A stretch of DNA of 64,000 nucleotides, from NCBI RefSeq assembly GCF_964204865.1, contig NC_135259.1, forward strand, positions 3,038,001 through 3,102,000, read 5' to 3'. Positions 47,897-57,339 of this stretch are shown here, piece by piece. The position numbers and the translations under genes were made by a program. Below the pieces are notes generated by a model. That model saw only the letters and a list, made by a program, of their open reading frames with translations, did not search any database and had not been told where the DNA came from. How positions within the stretch are numbered: the first letter of the stretch is position 1; every line of letters begins with the position of its first letter. The DNA is from Styela clava (lineage: Eukaryota > Chordata > Ascidiacea > Stolidobranchia > Styelidae).

Positions 47897-47966
47897 CGAT
47901 GAAGTTTGGGAACCACTGTATTAGAGTATCCTGACATACCACCTATATCGAAAAACTGGAAAATAT

Positions 47967-48139
47967 GGTTTCATTACATTTGAACCCACGACAATTGCAC
48001 CATACATGCTATTGCACCTATGGAAATTTTTTTTGTTTTACGGATATTTGAACCCATACTAACCCTTCCCCATGGGTTTTAGCACCCGCATATAGATTGA
48101 ACCCGCGGATATACACATAAGTTCAAATGTACGATCACC
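47967..48139 (+). mobile_element. Mutator-like MITE, copy 4 (orthologue of copy 2 in the duplication)
   Basis: It has the same insertion site and the same GGAAAATAT duplication as 33495-33674, here at 47958-47966 and 48140-48148. It was therefore present before the first duplication. Confidence 0.85.
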
Positions 48140-48400
48140 GGAAAATATATGTGTTCAGACTGGTGCGGCTATAAACATGGCTATATCAAGTCAAACTACG
48201 GTACCGGTTTTGATAGATGGATCCAGTTAGAGACAAAACCATTTTTCAGTTTGTGTTTCATGTATCTATGTAGAATTTTGGCTGAAAACTTCCATTAAAA
48301 ATGGTCATGGTTTTGCCACATGTATTTTTATGCGAATTTGAGGAAATCTATTCACTTGGATACCCAAGCAGCTCATATGATACAAAATCTTAATGACAAT

Positions 48401-50070
48401 TAGGGGTGGGCAAAATCGAATATTTTTTTTTGAATCGAATAGTTCGAATATTTTTAACGAATACCGAATAGTCGAATAACGAATATTTTTTTTATACACA
48501 ACAGGAGGTCTACAACGTCGGTCGATACTCCTTTGGAAGTTAATAAAGACATTGAAAAATCGGCTACAAAGCGTTTTTTTACTGGTTAATTTCGTCATAA
48601 TCGCTGATTGTTTTTGTCACCGTGACCGTTTTTGCGGCGATATATAATCTATAATACCGCCCTTTCTGTTATTTGCAAGTATTAATTCTTTCGGGTCGGC
48701 GGACATCGACGTTTATATTTCGGGTTTACCCGTGCGTTCACGTCGGCAACAGCTGTTAAAATCATTAAGGATTGATGTAAAAACCCAAATTAATATTATT
48801 CTCATTATTATCATTTGCCTTGGCTTTCATATTACTTATCAACGTTTGTAAATTTACCGTCACAATATTAAGCGAACGGTAATATTATTATCGATACCGG
48901 GATGTAGATATTTATCAGGACAATACCGTAATTAACTTTGCTATGCTTTTCTATGGTGTCTATGTTACTTTACAGATAAACCTCGCAAAACGAGGCGATT
49001 GCGTCAATCCCGAATGTTGATTTAAAATAGTGACTAAATAATTCGACAATAAAGGCATTTCTGCGTGGCCATATGACGAGATGACGTTAATAAACAGCGC
49101 TTCTTGAATAATAATTTACATATGCGACCTAATGCTGAAAAAAATTGCGCTTTTTTACTTTTGTGCCTAGTAGATGGCCAGGCGCTAATTATAACTCTTC
49201 CAAGTTCCGACGTTTTCTTTCAACAAACCGCGCGATCATTATAGCTACGGTAATATCGTTACCGAGTAATTCACAATTTTATTTACGGAATTTGCGAATT
49301 CCCCTCTACTTCTCTTGACAATTTTGATAATGTCACGCCCTATTTATTAGTGCAAAAAGGCTCAAAATATAACGAATGTAATCATTTCCGACGATAAAAC
49401 AATTCGTAAACGAGACAGTGCGCGTTGTTACATCGAAATTCACGATTGATTTTACGCCATACTCCTGTTCACGATTTCTACACTCCACCCGCCATGCATG
49501 CCCGAGTGAAATGTTTACACTTTCGAAACATTATTTGGTCAAGAATTAAAGGGATCACTAAAGAATTATTTGAAAGTACATTAAAAGATCTATGTCCTGC
49601 CATTTCTTTTCTGGTCATAGATTGTTCGTGTTATACTATGTATGGTTTCACGCAAAAGTTAATTCAACTTTTAATTTTCGTTAAACAAATTTATGTTTGG
49701 TTCATGCATGAAACGGCTAATCACGTGCCGCCAATCATACGGAGTTTAAAATCTGGAATAGTTATTTTAAATACCACATCTGATTTAACGTTTCTAAATT
49801 TAGGGAACGGTGTCGGTACCTCTTTGTGCAACATATGGAATTGAAATGAACGATCGAAACGCAAAGACGATTTTTCAAATTTGTCGCTTTTGTCTGTTAG
49901 CGAGCGTTGTAGGTGAATTCTCGCGCAATTCACGATCGGTTCAGAGACGTTCTGTGTCCAAGTGAAGCGACGCAGATCACGTGGTACCCGATATACGAAT
50001 AGTAAAATGCCATTCGAATAATTTAATATCCGATTCGCTATTCGTTATTCGAATATTTTGCCCAGCCCTA
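48401..50070. mobile_element. 1.67 kb hAT element with perfect 8-bp target duplication
   Basis: The left end is TAGGGGTGGGCAAAATCGAA and the right end, inverted, is TAGGGCTGGGCAAAATATTC. ATGACAAT flanks it at 48393-48400 and 50071-50078. Subterminal regions are rich in CGAATA words on both sides. The open frame at 49425-49844 has no recognisable transposase motif, so the element is probably nonautonomous. It sits inside about 0.33 kb of sequence (48150-48400 plus 50079-50163) that is also absent from copy 1. Confidence 0.88.
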
Positions 50071-50550
50071 ATGACAATATTCTTACGCAATAGCAGATGT
50101 TGATAACCGTGGTTAATATTTGGCCCACACCCATACATCCTCGAACATGATCAGAGCAGTCAACCATGCGTATTTCAGTTCAGAACTTAACCCTTTTTAA
50201 GAGGAAGGTTAGATGGTTTTCGCCTGGAACTAAACCAGGCGATAGATGATTCAAGTCGTGTGTTACAGCCAACAAATGCGTGTCAGACAGTAACAGGAAA
50301 TTTGCTTCGTTCGTCATGCGCCAAATGTGTCTTCAATTACACGTGTATCGATCGAAGTACATGTATATAGTGTATTCCCTCTATTTATACAGTGAGATTT
50401 CAGAATATTGTTCCGAATTTTAAATAGATTTTGGGAAAGAATATTCGACTAATCCACAGCGCTGCAGTACCAATGCCTCTCAACATTAGACGGATTTTAA
50501 CGGCACTTTATTTTGTAGAAAGTAAAATATAACTACCGTATACATTTAAA

Positions 50551-51732
50551 ATGAGTAATCCCGCTCTAGTCTACTGGGACTTGAGAGGTATTTGCGAGCC
50601 TGCAAGGATGATTTTGGAGTACGGTGGCATGGAATATGAAGATAGAAGGTTAAAAATAGCAGAGGCAAAATCATGGTTTGCTGAGAAGTTCTGTTTGGGA
50701 ATGGATTTCCCAAACTTGCCGTACCTAATTGATGGAGACATAAAGCTTACCGAGAGTTGGGCAATTTACAGGTCTGTAAAAATTTTACGTAAGATGTGAG
50801 TTTACCGAAAACTCATTTCTATTTATAATATGCAGAGTAGACAAATACGCATGGTACAGAAAACAAGAGAGCTACGCCCAAATATATGGACACGTCTGTT
50901 CGCAGTACAGTACGGTTTACCGTACCGTCAGATCACAGTCTACAAATATATTCACACCAAGCGAAGCAGTACAGTAGGACACAAAATGGCATCCGATGTC
51001 CGCAGAACGTTTAATGACGTCATAGCAAACAAAAACAAATCTCACAGAGCTAACAGAAAGATTTAAAATGAATAAAAGTAATAGCCTTCTGGGAAAATTT
51101 TTTATCTTCAACCACTGAAAATTTCAAAGCAATTGGTCCAGTATTCGAAGAGAAAAGCGATTTTTTTAAAAATGATGGAGACAAATAATAATAACAATAA
51201 AAAAATTTGAAACGATCGTTATGTCCACTACGTGTCCAAAAATTTTGTCGAGTAATCATCATACTCCTTTTCCAGATATCTAGGGAAAAAGTTGAATCTA
51301 TTTCCATCATCAGATGAAAATCAACGCCAGGCAGATATGCTTCAAGGCGTCATTAATGACATCAAATCGGCATTTGCTAGAAGCATGTATAATGTTGACC
51401 TCTATGATAAAATTGATGAGATCCGTAAGAATCAGACGGCAAAGATAGATATGATGGAAAAATATTTTACAGATCGGAAATTTCTGCTCGGAGATGATTT
51501 GAGTTTCCTTGATTTTGCTTTGTACGAAACTTTTGATCATCACCGTCTTTTCTTCACTGATATTTTTGACAAATCACCCGGTATTCAACGATTCATGGAT
51601 GAATTCGAATCCATGAAACCGATCTCCGAATATTTAAAGTCTGATAGATACAAAAAATTCCCGATATATGGTCCCATGGCTACTTGGGGCGGAAAATCGG
51701 AAAATGACAGGAAACAAGTAGCGAACTTATAG
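50551..51732 (+). CDS. Mu-type glutathione S-transferase, copy 2 (2 exons)
   Basis: Exons 50551-50771 and 51276-51732 use the same splice sites as copy 1 and join to 225 residues. The active-site Tyr8 (VYWDLRG), FPNLPYLIDGD and LTESWAIYRYLG are intact. Differences from copy 1 include Leu4Pro, Val5Ala, Leu14Ile, Arg-Trp to Lys-Ser in helix 4, and Asn to Asp and Asn to Tyr near the end. The copy-1 stop TAA reads CAA here, adding the tail QVANL. The intron is about 0.33 kb longer because of an insertion at about 50860-51240. No inactivating change is visible, so both copies look expressible. The upstream 0.4 kb (from about 50160) also matches copy 1, although about 60 bases just before the ATG are missing. 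Confidence 0.87.
50860..51240. mobile_element. insertion in the GST copy 2 intron, SINE- or MITE-like
   Basis: This is absent from the copy 1 intron. It has GGACACGT near its left end and ACGTGTCC near its right end, an imperfect inverted pair. It also holds a GTAC-rich palindromic patch at about 50904-50926 and an AATAATAATAACAATAAAA stretch at about 51186. The class is uncertain. Confidence 0.45.
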
Positions 51733-52175
51733 CAGCTAGTTATCTTCCAATAATGTGCATAATATACAAGAAGTCTGCTCTAATACTCCGATATTTGTAA
51801 GAATTACATACTTAAAATGTTAAAAATGTCAATAAAGAGGCTAGAATAAAAGTATTTGTAACATTTTTTCCGTTAATAAAATTTACATTAAAATATATGT
51901 TGATACCGATTAGTGATCTAACTTTTACAGGGTCGATATAAAAAGCAACTTGCTGTGTTGTCGATATTTTCCATGTATATATATACGAAAATTTGAAGGT
52001 CGCATGGGATCACGAATAAAATGCGTATATGTTTAGGTTATATTGGAACTTTATTCCACAAATAACGAGCATTTTGTCAATGCGCTTGCACAAACAAGGT
52101 TATTCACAATATTCGGTTTCTTGTATATGATTACCATACTTTCTGCCATGAGAAAAAAGTTGATCAGGCCATTTA

Positions 52176-52307
52176 TCAAAACATGCCATTCCAATGGGTC
52201 ATTGGGATCAACGCGAATGGAAAAACGTGATGCAAGTTCAACATCGAGAATCGACAAAGAAAAAATTAAAACAACAGTTATTTGTTCAGAAAACACTATG
52301 TCTATGA
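52176..52307 (+). pseudogene. fukutin 3' fragment, copy 3
   Basis: A near-identical repeat of 43858-43989, reading SKHAIPMGHWDQREWKNVMQ and running to the same displaced TGA. The shared changes relative to the gene at 31274 show that it derives from copy 2, not directly from fukutin. Confidence 0.85.
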
Positions 52308-52500
52308 TCATGTGACATGTGAATTATCTCTAGTATGGTTTTTAGAACTTAATGTATATATATATACCTTGAAACATGGTTTGGTATTCATTAACTTGGC
52401 CTCGATAATGCCTATTTCAAAAAATAGAGTCAAACCTGGGTATTGCACATGATAGGATATTATAATAATTTTGCCAAACGATACAAGTATGTGTAATGAG

Positions 52501-53170
52501 AAGAGTTGGGAATTTCAGGGAAAACACCTTAACCGTTAACCGGGTAAAATTAACCGGTTAACCGTAGCGTGACGTTTCACATAATGATTTTAGCTTGTTA
52601 CGTCACAAGGGTTACAAAGCTATTTCGCGTGACCTTATCCCGGAATCGCTCAAAATTATCCACGAATCGAGATAATTTTGTGATCGCTCTGCTGCAAGAG
52701 ATATGCAGCGTGGGTGGGACATATGGAAGTATTTTCGTAAAACCCGATTCCGTTATTAAATGTCATTTATCTGCCAAATTTTCAGTGTTTGATGTCCAAA
52801 TTCTACTTTGAGATATATAGAGAAAAACAGCATCAACTACGCACTTGTTGGTTGACATTGAATATACGATTTTAAAATAAAACCTTGAACAATATATTTC
52901 GACCTAAAACTGATTCATATTGAATATTGTCAAATTTTCATAATCAGCAATGTTGGTACTTCAATCATTTTTCACATTTATTGGGTCCTCACCAATACAG
53001 TTAGCAATATTCTTTTGAATTAAACGCCACGGAAAAAGGATTTGAGATAACGTAATCATTTTTTAAAGAATTGTACATTATAAAGATGATTTAAACCTGA
53101 GATGTCAGTTAACGGTTAAAATAAATCGTAACTGTTACCCATCTAAATCGGTTAACCATTCCCAGCTCTA
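52501..53170 (+). mobile_element. 0.66 kb hAT MITE, copy B
   Basis: The same element, insertion site and GTAATGAG duplication (52493-52500 and 53171-53178) as 44377-45038. The left end has decayed slightly to AAGAGTTGGGAATTTC. Confidence 0.85.
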
Positions 53171-53507
53171 GTAATGAGCATATCTAGTGGATTCCGGCTT
53201 GCAAAATATGTATTAAAACGAATTAGTCATTGAACTTCTCTACATTTAGTCATTGTTTGGTAAATATTAAATTACTGTGATCTTTTCTGCTCAAGCTGAG
53301 ATAATCGAATCTAAAACATTTTGCAAGACGCATATTTGTCGTGCTGATTATCCTGTATAGTTAGTTGTTAGGCACTTTTTATGGCCATTTCACTCTGTAG
53401 ATGCTCATTTTTTCGTGACGGTTATTAAACTTGTATTCTTGTTTTGAAGGTCGGTGTAAAGTTTTTTTGCGCTTCCATATGGAGCCCGCTGCTGAATTAT
53501 TTCTAAA

Positions 53508-53629
53508 ATCCATGGAATAGGGTTAGTATGGGTTCAAATATTCGTTGGTGCAAATTTCCATAGGTGCAATAGTATGCAGGTGCAAATGTCGTGGGTTTAA
53601 ATGTATCTGGGTTCAAATGTAATGGAACC
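53508..53629 (-). mobile_element. Mutator-like MITE, copy 5, truncated
   Basis: The reverse complement of the family. It ends on the plus strand with GGTTCAAATGTAATGGAACC and contains GTGCAATAGTATGCAGGTGC. Its other end stops near TCCATGGAATAGGGTTAG. Confidence 0.7.
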
Positions 53630-53840
53630 GAACCGTCCAGCATGGGTTAAAGCACGGATAGCCCTGTTTTGTAAAACGTTGATGCGGTGTAACAAAGTGT
53701 TGTTAACTGATCTTCAAGTTATGATACCATATGAGACTGAAACAAGGCGTAGTACACCATGCGTAGGGTAGACAATGAAGTATAACGCCTACGGCAATAA
53801 AGCATTTCTATCGCCTTGGCTAATTTAACAGCAGTGTTGG

Positions 53841-54861
53841 CAGTGGCGGTGCGTCAATAAGGCCAACCGGGGCAATGCCCCGGTTGTTTTTTCGGTATAA
53901 TAAAAAATATTCGAAAAATACCTCAATATCGGTTGCACAGACTGTCTACACTAGCCATATTCTCCCGACATGGTTCATTTTTCGCTCGCAAAGCCTTCGC
54001 CGAACGTCGACGGGGCGACGCCAATTTTGCCCCGGTTGCTCATTGTATATCGTATTCTCTCTTTTATCTTCCACTCGCCGCGTTTGTCTCGTTTGTTTTC
54101 TGTTTCTTTTACTAAATCATCGGGGCCGATCGGGGCTAGCCCCGAAATTATGACGACACAATGCCGACGTTTCTTACAACAACGTGTTGACATATTCACG
54201 CATTCCTTCTCGTTCGTTGGTTGCTTGAAGAGTTGATAGACGCAGAGCGAACATTCAGCACGCTGAAGCGTATTAAAACGTGTCTCAGAAACACAATGAA
54301 GCAAGATAGATTAAATTCCTTGGCTGTTCACAGTGAATGTTCCATTCACAGAGACGTTATTTCTGGGATGCATGACTTTAATCAGCGCGTTATTGAGCAT
54401 TTTGCTTTCAAGAAACCGCGGCGTGTTGCATATATGTTCAAGCAGTAGAAGTCTAGCAGCATATATATCTATGAGTGAGCGACGCATGTCCTTATCTTTG
54501 CATTAACTTTCCTTTCTTCATAGTAACGTTTTAAACCTTATTTTAGGTTTTGTCTGCTTTCCCGAAGTTTCTGTTAATATGTCATTCTATTTATCTGGGT
54601 AAATATTGCCTTTCCTTTTGAAAGAGGTTTCAAAATAAACTATGTCTATATTTATTAATCCCTTGACTTGGACCGGTTTTAAAGACATTTTTTATCGTTA
54701 AAAATTGTCGCTTTTGCCGATTGGTTGTTACCGATGGAATGGTTTTTATACTCATAAAATGATGGGAGAACTTACAGCGCTCATCCTGTCCCCGTAGATG
54801 GGGGTGACTTGGTCCCGCAGTAGCTTGCCCCGGTTGTCAAAATGACCACGCGCCGCCACTG
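53841..54861 (+). mobile_element. 1.0 kb hAT element with 8-bp target duplication, inserted in the LINE
   Basis: The left end is CAGTGGCGGTGCGTCAATAA and the right end, inverted, is CAGTGGCGGCGCGTGGTCAT. The flanks AGTGTTGG (53833-53840) and AGTGATGG (54862-54869) agree at seven of eight bases. Both ends are followed inward by CCGGGGCAA/TTGCCCCGG words. It contains a transposase tail at 54221-54448. Confidence 0.85.
54221..54448 (+). pseudogene. hAT transposase C-terminal fragment (ZMYM1-like type)
   Basis: It encodes DAERTFSTLKRIKTCLRNTM, KQDRLNSLAVHSE and a tail ending VAYMFKQ. This is the hAT-C dimerisation region (pattern ER.FS.LK.IK..LR..M...RL..L). The N-terminal zinc finger and catalytic residues have been lost by internal deletion. 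Confidence 0.85.
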
Positions 54862-55128
54862 AGTGATGGTTATTTGAATGTCCCATTGCAGTTTGTTATC
54901 AATGTGGATGCCAATATATTTGAATGAGCTAACGTTATCAAGAATAGTTCGTTCAATCTCAATTTTCAAAGATGTATGTGACCTGGTTTTGATTGGGGCC
55001 AATAGCATAGTTTTTGATTTTTCTACATTTAAAGTTAATTTGTTTATTTTCAACCAATTAGCTACTTTTTTTTATTTCGGTGTTCACTCTGGACTGAAGT
55101 ACATCAGGAGACTTATCACTATCTAGAA

Positions 55129-55750
55129 CAGCGGTTCCCAAACTATGGGTCGCCACCCACTGGTGGGTCGCAAAAGGAATCTTAGTGGCTCGTGAAATAA
55201 TGTAGAAAGCTTTGATTAATTATACTGGTTATTAGGATCGGTGGCGACTCGAATACGTGAATTTTCGAAAAAACAAAATAAATTAAATTGAATTTAAATT
55301 TTAATACGTGAAAGTTTCCCTTTTACGATCTTCTCAAAGGAACAAAAGTTTGCTACACAAAGAATGACCATGTGGCTTTTTTACGCATAGCAGTTTTGTA
55401 CTCTGTACAGCACTTCTTGCCGTGTTTCCTCGAAATTTAGACAGAATTCAGATTTATTTTCTTTTGAAGAATAACACTAGGGTTTTTTTTTGGAAGAGGT
55501 CTTTTGTGTTCATTTATCAAAAATAAAATTACGCTGTACAAAATCTAGAGATTTTTTAATAAACATTGTTCAAAAACCGATATCCATTGTTTTTATTGGT
55601 ATTTTCTATACAAAAATCAAGTGACAAATATCTTGAATAGTGGTGTGGAACCTTTCCTCTTCAACACATTTTAAATTTATTTTATTAATGGGTAGGGTTT
55701 CAAATTAGGTCTTATTTTCAGGCCAGGTCTTATTCTCGTTTCCTCCATCA
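55129..55750. mobile_element. hAT-like insertion in the LINE, right end not resolved
   Basis: It starts CAGCGGTTCCCAAACTATGG, followed by GGTCGCCACCCACTGGTGGG. It separates two RT blocks of the LINE that should be adjacent. The right limit is inferred from where RT homology resumes. No matching terminus is recognisable. Confidence 0.5.
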
Positions 55751-56353
55751 ATTTTATTAATTTATTAAAGGTAAATGGGTCGGTCGCCTTAAGCTGTGGT
55801 AATAAATAGTGAGTCCCAACTCTAGGTTGAAATCATCAGCGAATAATTTTGTAAATAATGTGCAGCTGTGTGCAAGATCGTTGATGAAAATTAGGAATAA
55901 TGTCGGGCCCAAGCCTGATCCCTGTGGGACTCCATGAGTCACATGTAAGGTAGGGGAACGGTATGAACCCATTTAAACAAATTGTGCTCTATTTGTCAAG
56001 TAATTTGCCAAGAGTTGGTTTGCTACTCCTCTAATTCCATATTGCCACATATAGACTAAGATTTGGTGATTAACGGTGTCAAACGCTTTCTTAGGACCTA
56101 AGAAAGTTGCACTCACATATTCCTTCTTATTTATTTTATCGTATATATGGGATATAGTGTCCAGAATTTCATGCGAAGTAGAATGTTTGGCTTGAAAACC
56201 AAACTGTATTTTATTATTAATTACATTAAATCCACAACTAAAGAGGTAATTCTTTCCTGACGAGCAGGGAGAATGGGATGAATAAGTTCCTATTTGGGCT
56301 GTTTACTGGAAGTCTCATCCAAATCGCCGTGATTATTCAGTTCAAACTGATGG

Positions 56354-56514
56354 TTAGCCTACAGGCCTTCTTTTGATGTGTGCTGAAAGATTACTGGTGA
56401 TAGCATGGTAACTAAGCTTGTCCCCGCATCTTTTGCACACGACGTACTGGCGTTCGTCATCGTCTTTAGCTGGGGGAGTAAAATAGCGCCAAACAGGTGA
56501 TTTCCTATTCATCA
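56354..56514 (-). pseudogene. BED-type zinc finger fragment of an hAT transposase
   Basis: On the minus strand the frame reads MMNRKSPVWRYFTPPAKDDD, then VVCKRCGDKLSYHAITSNLS, then AHIKR. The pattern is an aromatic VW.YF followed by C-x2-C and, further on, H-x(3-5)-basic, the BED finger of ZBED-like proteins. The second zinc-binding His lies outside or is lost, and the frame stops soon after. The sequence at 56875-56997 resembles the end of the TAGGGCTGGGCATTTCGAAT elements. Confidence 0.65.
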
Positions 56515-56997
56515 TAATGCTGCACAGGTACGCTATGCAGAGTATACATTCGTGAAGGTAACGATTTAAAAATACACAATATACCTGCAAAAGTGCACGC
56601 AAATAAATAGTCTTCTATTCCCCTTTCAATGTCGGCAATCTCAAAAACAATACACACGTGTAAATCTGCCTGCAGCTGACGGCGCAACCGTTCTTTCCGC
56701 ATTTTAAACAAATAACACGTCCTAAAAGCGTGAGAAACAAAATCACGCCGGCGTAGTACCCACGAGAAATAATAAAAGAGAAGAGCCTTGCCGTCAAAGA
56801 GAAGTGGCAAGTCTGGGTATGTTCCACACGCAGCAAAGAGAAGTGATAGAAATTGAAAGAACACAGTCATCGGAATGACCCGACGAGAGATGGCTTCACC
56901 TCGACCTCAGTGGACAAAAAAACAAGATGGCGGCGATTCGAAATTTCCGTTTGTACCGATTCGAATAATGTACTCTTCGATTCAACTGCCTGCCCTG

Positions 56998-57339
56998 TTT
57001 AGCAGTTATGTTTATTTTAGCAAAAACAAATTAAAGAAATAGATTAATGAAAAACGCGTATTGCATATATAGGTAACAGGAACATTTATATACACAAAAA
57101 TTACTAAAAATTGTTGAAAATAAAAGTTAATATATTGAAATAATATTGTTCATTTGATTAAAATAAATTTCAAAATTAATAAAGTTTACAATGTGATTCG
57201 TTCAATGACTCCATCAATTAAATTGAAAATCAAATCAAAATAAATTAGAAATTATTAAAAAGATAAACGCTAAAAATTATTTTATTTATTTCCTAATTTG
57301 TGACTTTTGGAAAAATTCATCAAGAATAAAAAATATTTT
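56998..57339. other. 3' flank of the aminotransferase gene
   Basis: Very AT-rich. The minus-strand poly(A) signal AATAAA is at 57286-57281, about 55 bases past the stop codon at 57340. Confidence 0.5.

Larger units (their letters stand above)
45503..47919. mobile_element. outer transposon of a three-level nest
   Basis: The ends are GCAGTGATTCCCAAAGTGGG and, inverted, CAGTGGTTCCCAAACTTCAT. Copy 1 of the duplication has the uninterrupted site CCGCCTATTAGAG at about 33445. Here it is split into CCGCCTA-element-TATTAGAG, so only TA appears duplicated. A run of 19 G is at 47878-47896. A second hAT element sits inside at 45729-46994. Confidence 0.7.
43746..52067 (+). repeat. duplication block, copy 2 (inflated by insertions)
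   Basis: It carries the fukutin 3' fragment, its downstream flank, the MITE at 47967, the second GST and the GST 3' flank in the same order as copy 1. It begins with about 112 bases (GCATTTTGTCAATGCGCTTG onward) that are not next to fukutin in copy 1. At its right end, at 52067, it joins directly to the next copy, which starts with the same 112 bases. Insertions relative to copy 1 are 44143-44329, 44377-45038, 45503-47919, about 48150-50163 and about 50860-51240. Confidence 0.85.
52068..53428 (+). repeat. duplication block, copy 3 (truncated)
   Basis: It continues directly from the 3' flank of GST copy 2 with the same 112-base lead, the fukutin fragment, the downstream flank and the 0.66 kb hAT element as copy 2. 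Homology stops near 53428, within CGTGACGGTTAT, before the GST part. There is therefore no third GST. Confidence 0.85.
53640..56260 (-). pseudogene. LINE reverse transcriptase relic, interrupted by later insertions
   Basis: Read on the minus strand from right to left there are three blocks. At 56250-55780 are FGFQAKHSTSHEILDTI, KAFDTVNHQIL, GVPQGSGLGPTLFLIFINDL and KLFADDFNL. The FADD motif is the RT active site. At 55126-54862 are NKLTLNVEKSKTMLLAPIK and FKYIGIHIDNKLQWDIQIT. At 53832-53640 are VKLAKAIEML and LRMVYYALFQSHMV. The order and content match the RT domain of a Jockey/CR1-type non-LTR retrotransposon. The gaps are filled by transposons at 53841-54861 and, in part, 55129-55750. Stops and frameshifts make it non-functional. 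Confidence 0.85.

Noticed and set aside
49425-49844. 139-codon open frame inside the 1.67 kb hAT
   Set aside because: No transposase motif (no BED finger, catalytic core or dimerisation pattern); probably chance.
54781-54860. Extension of the LINE frame into WRRVVILTTG
   Set aside because: This part is the end of the hAT element at 53841-54861 read in the LINE frame, not LINE protein.
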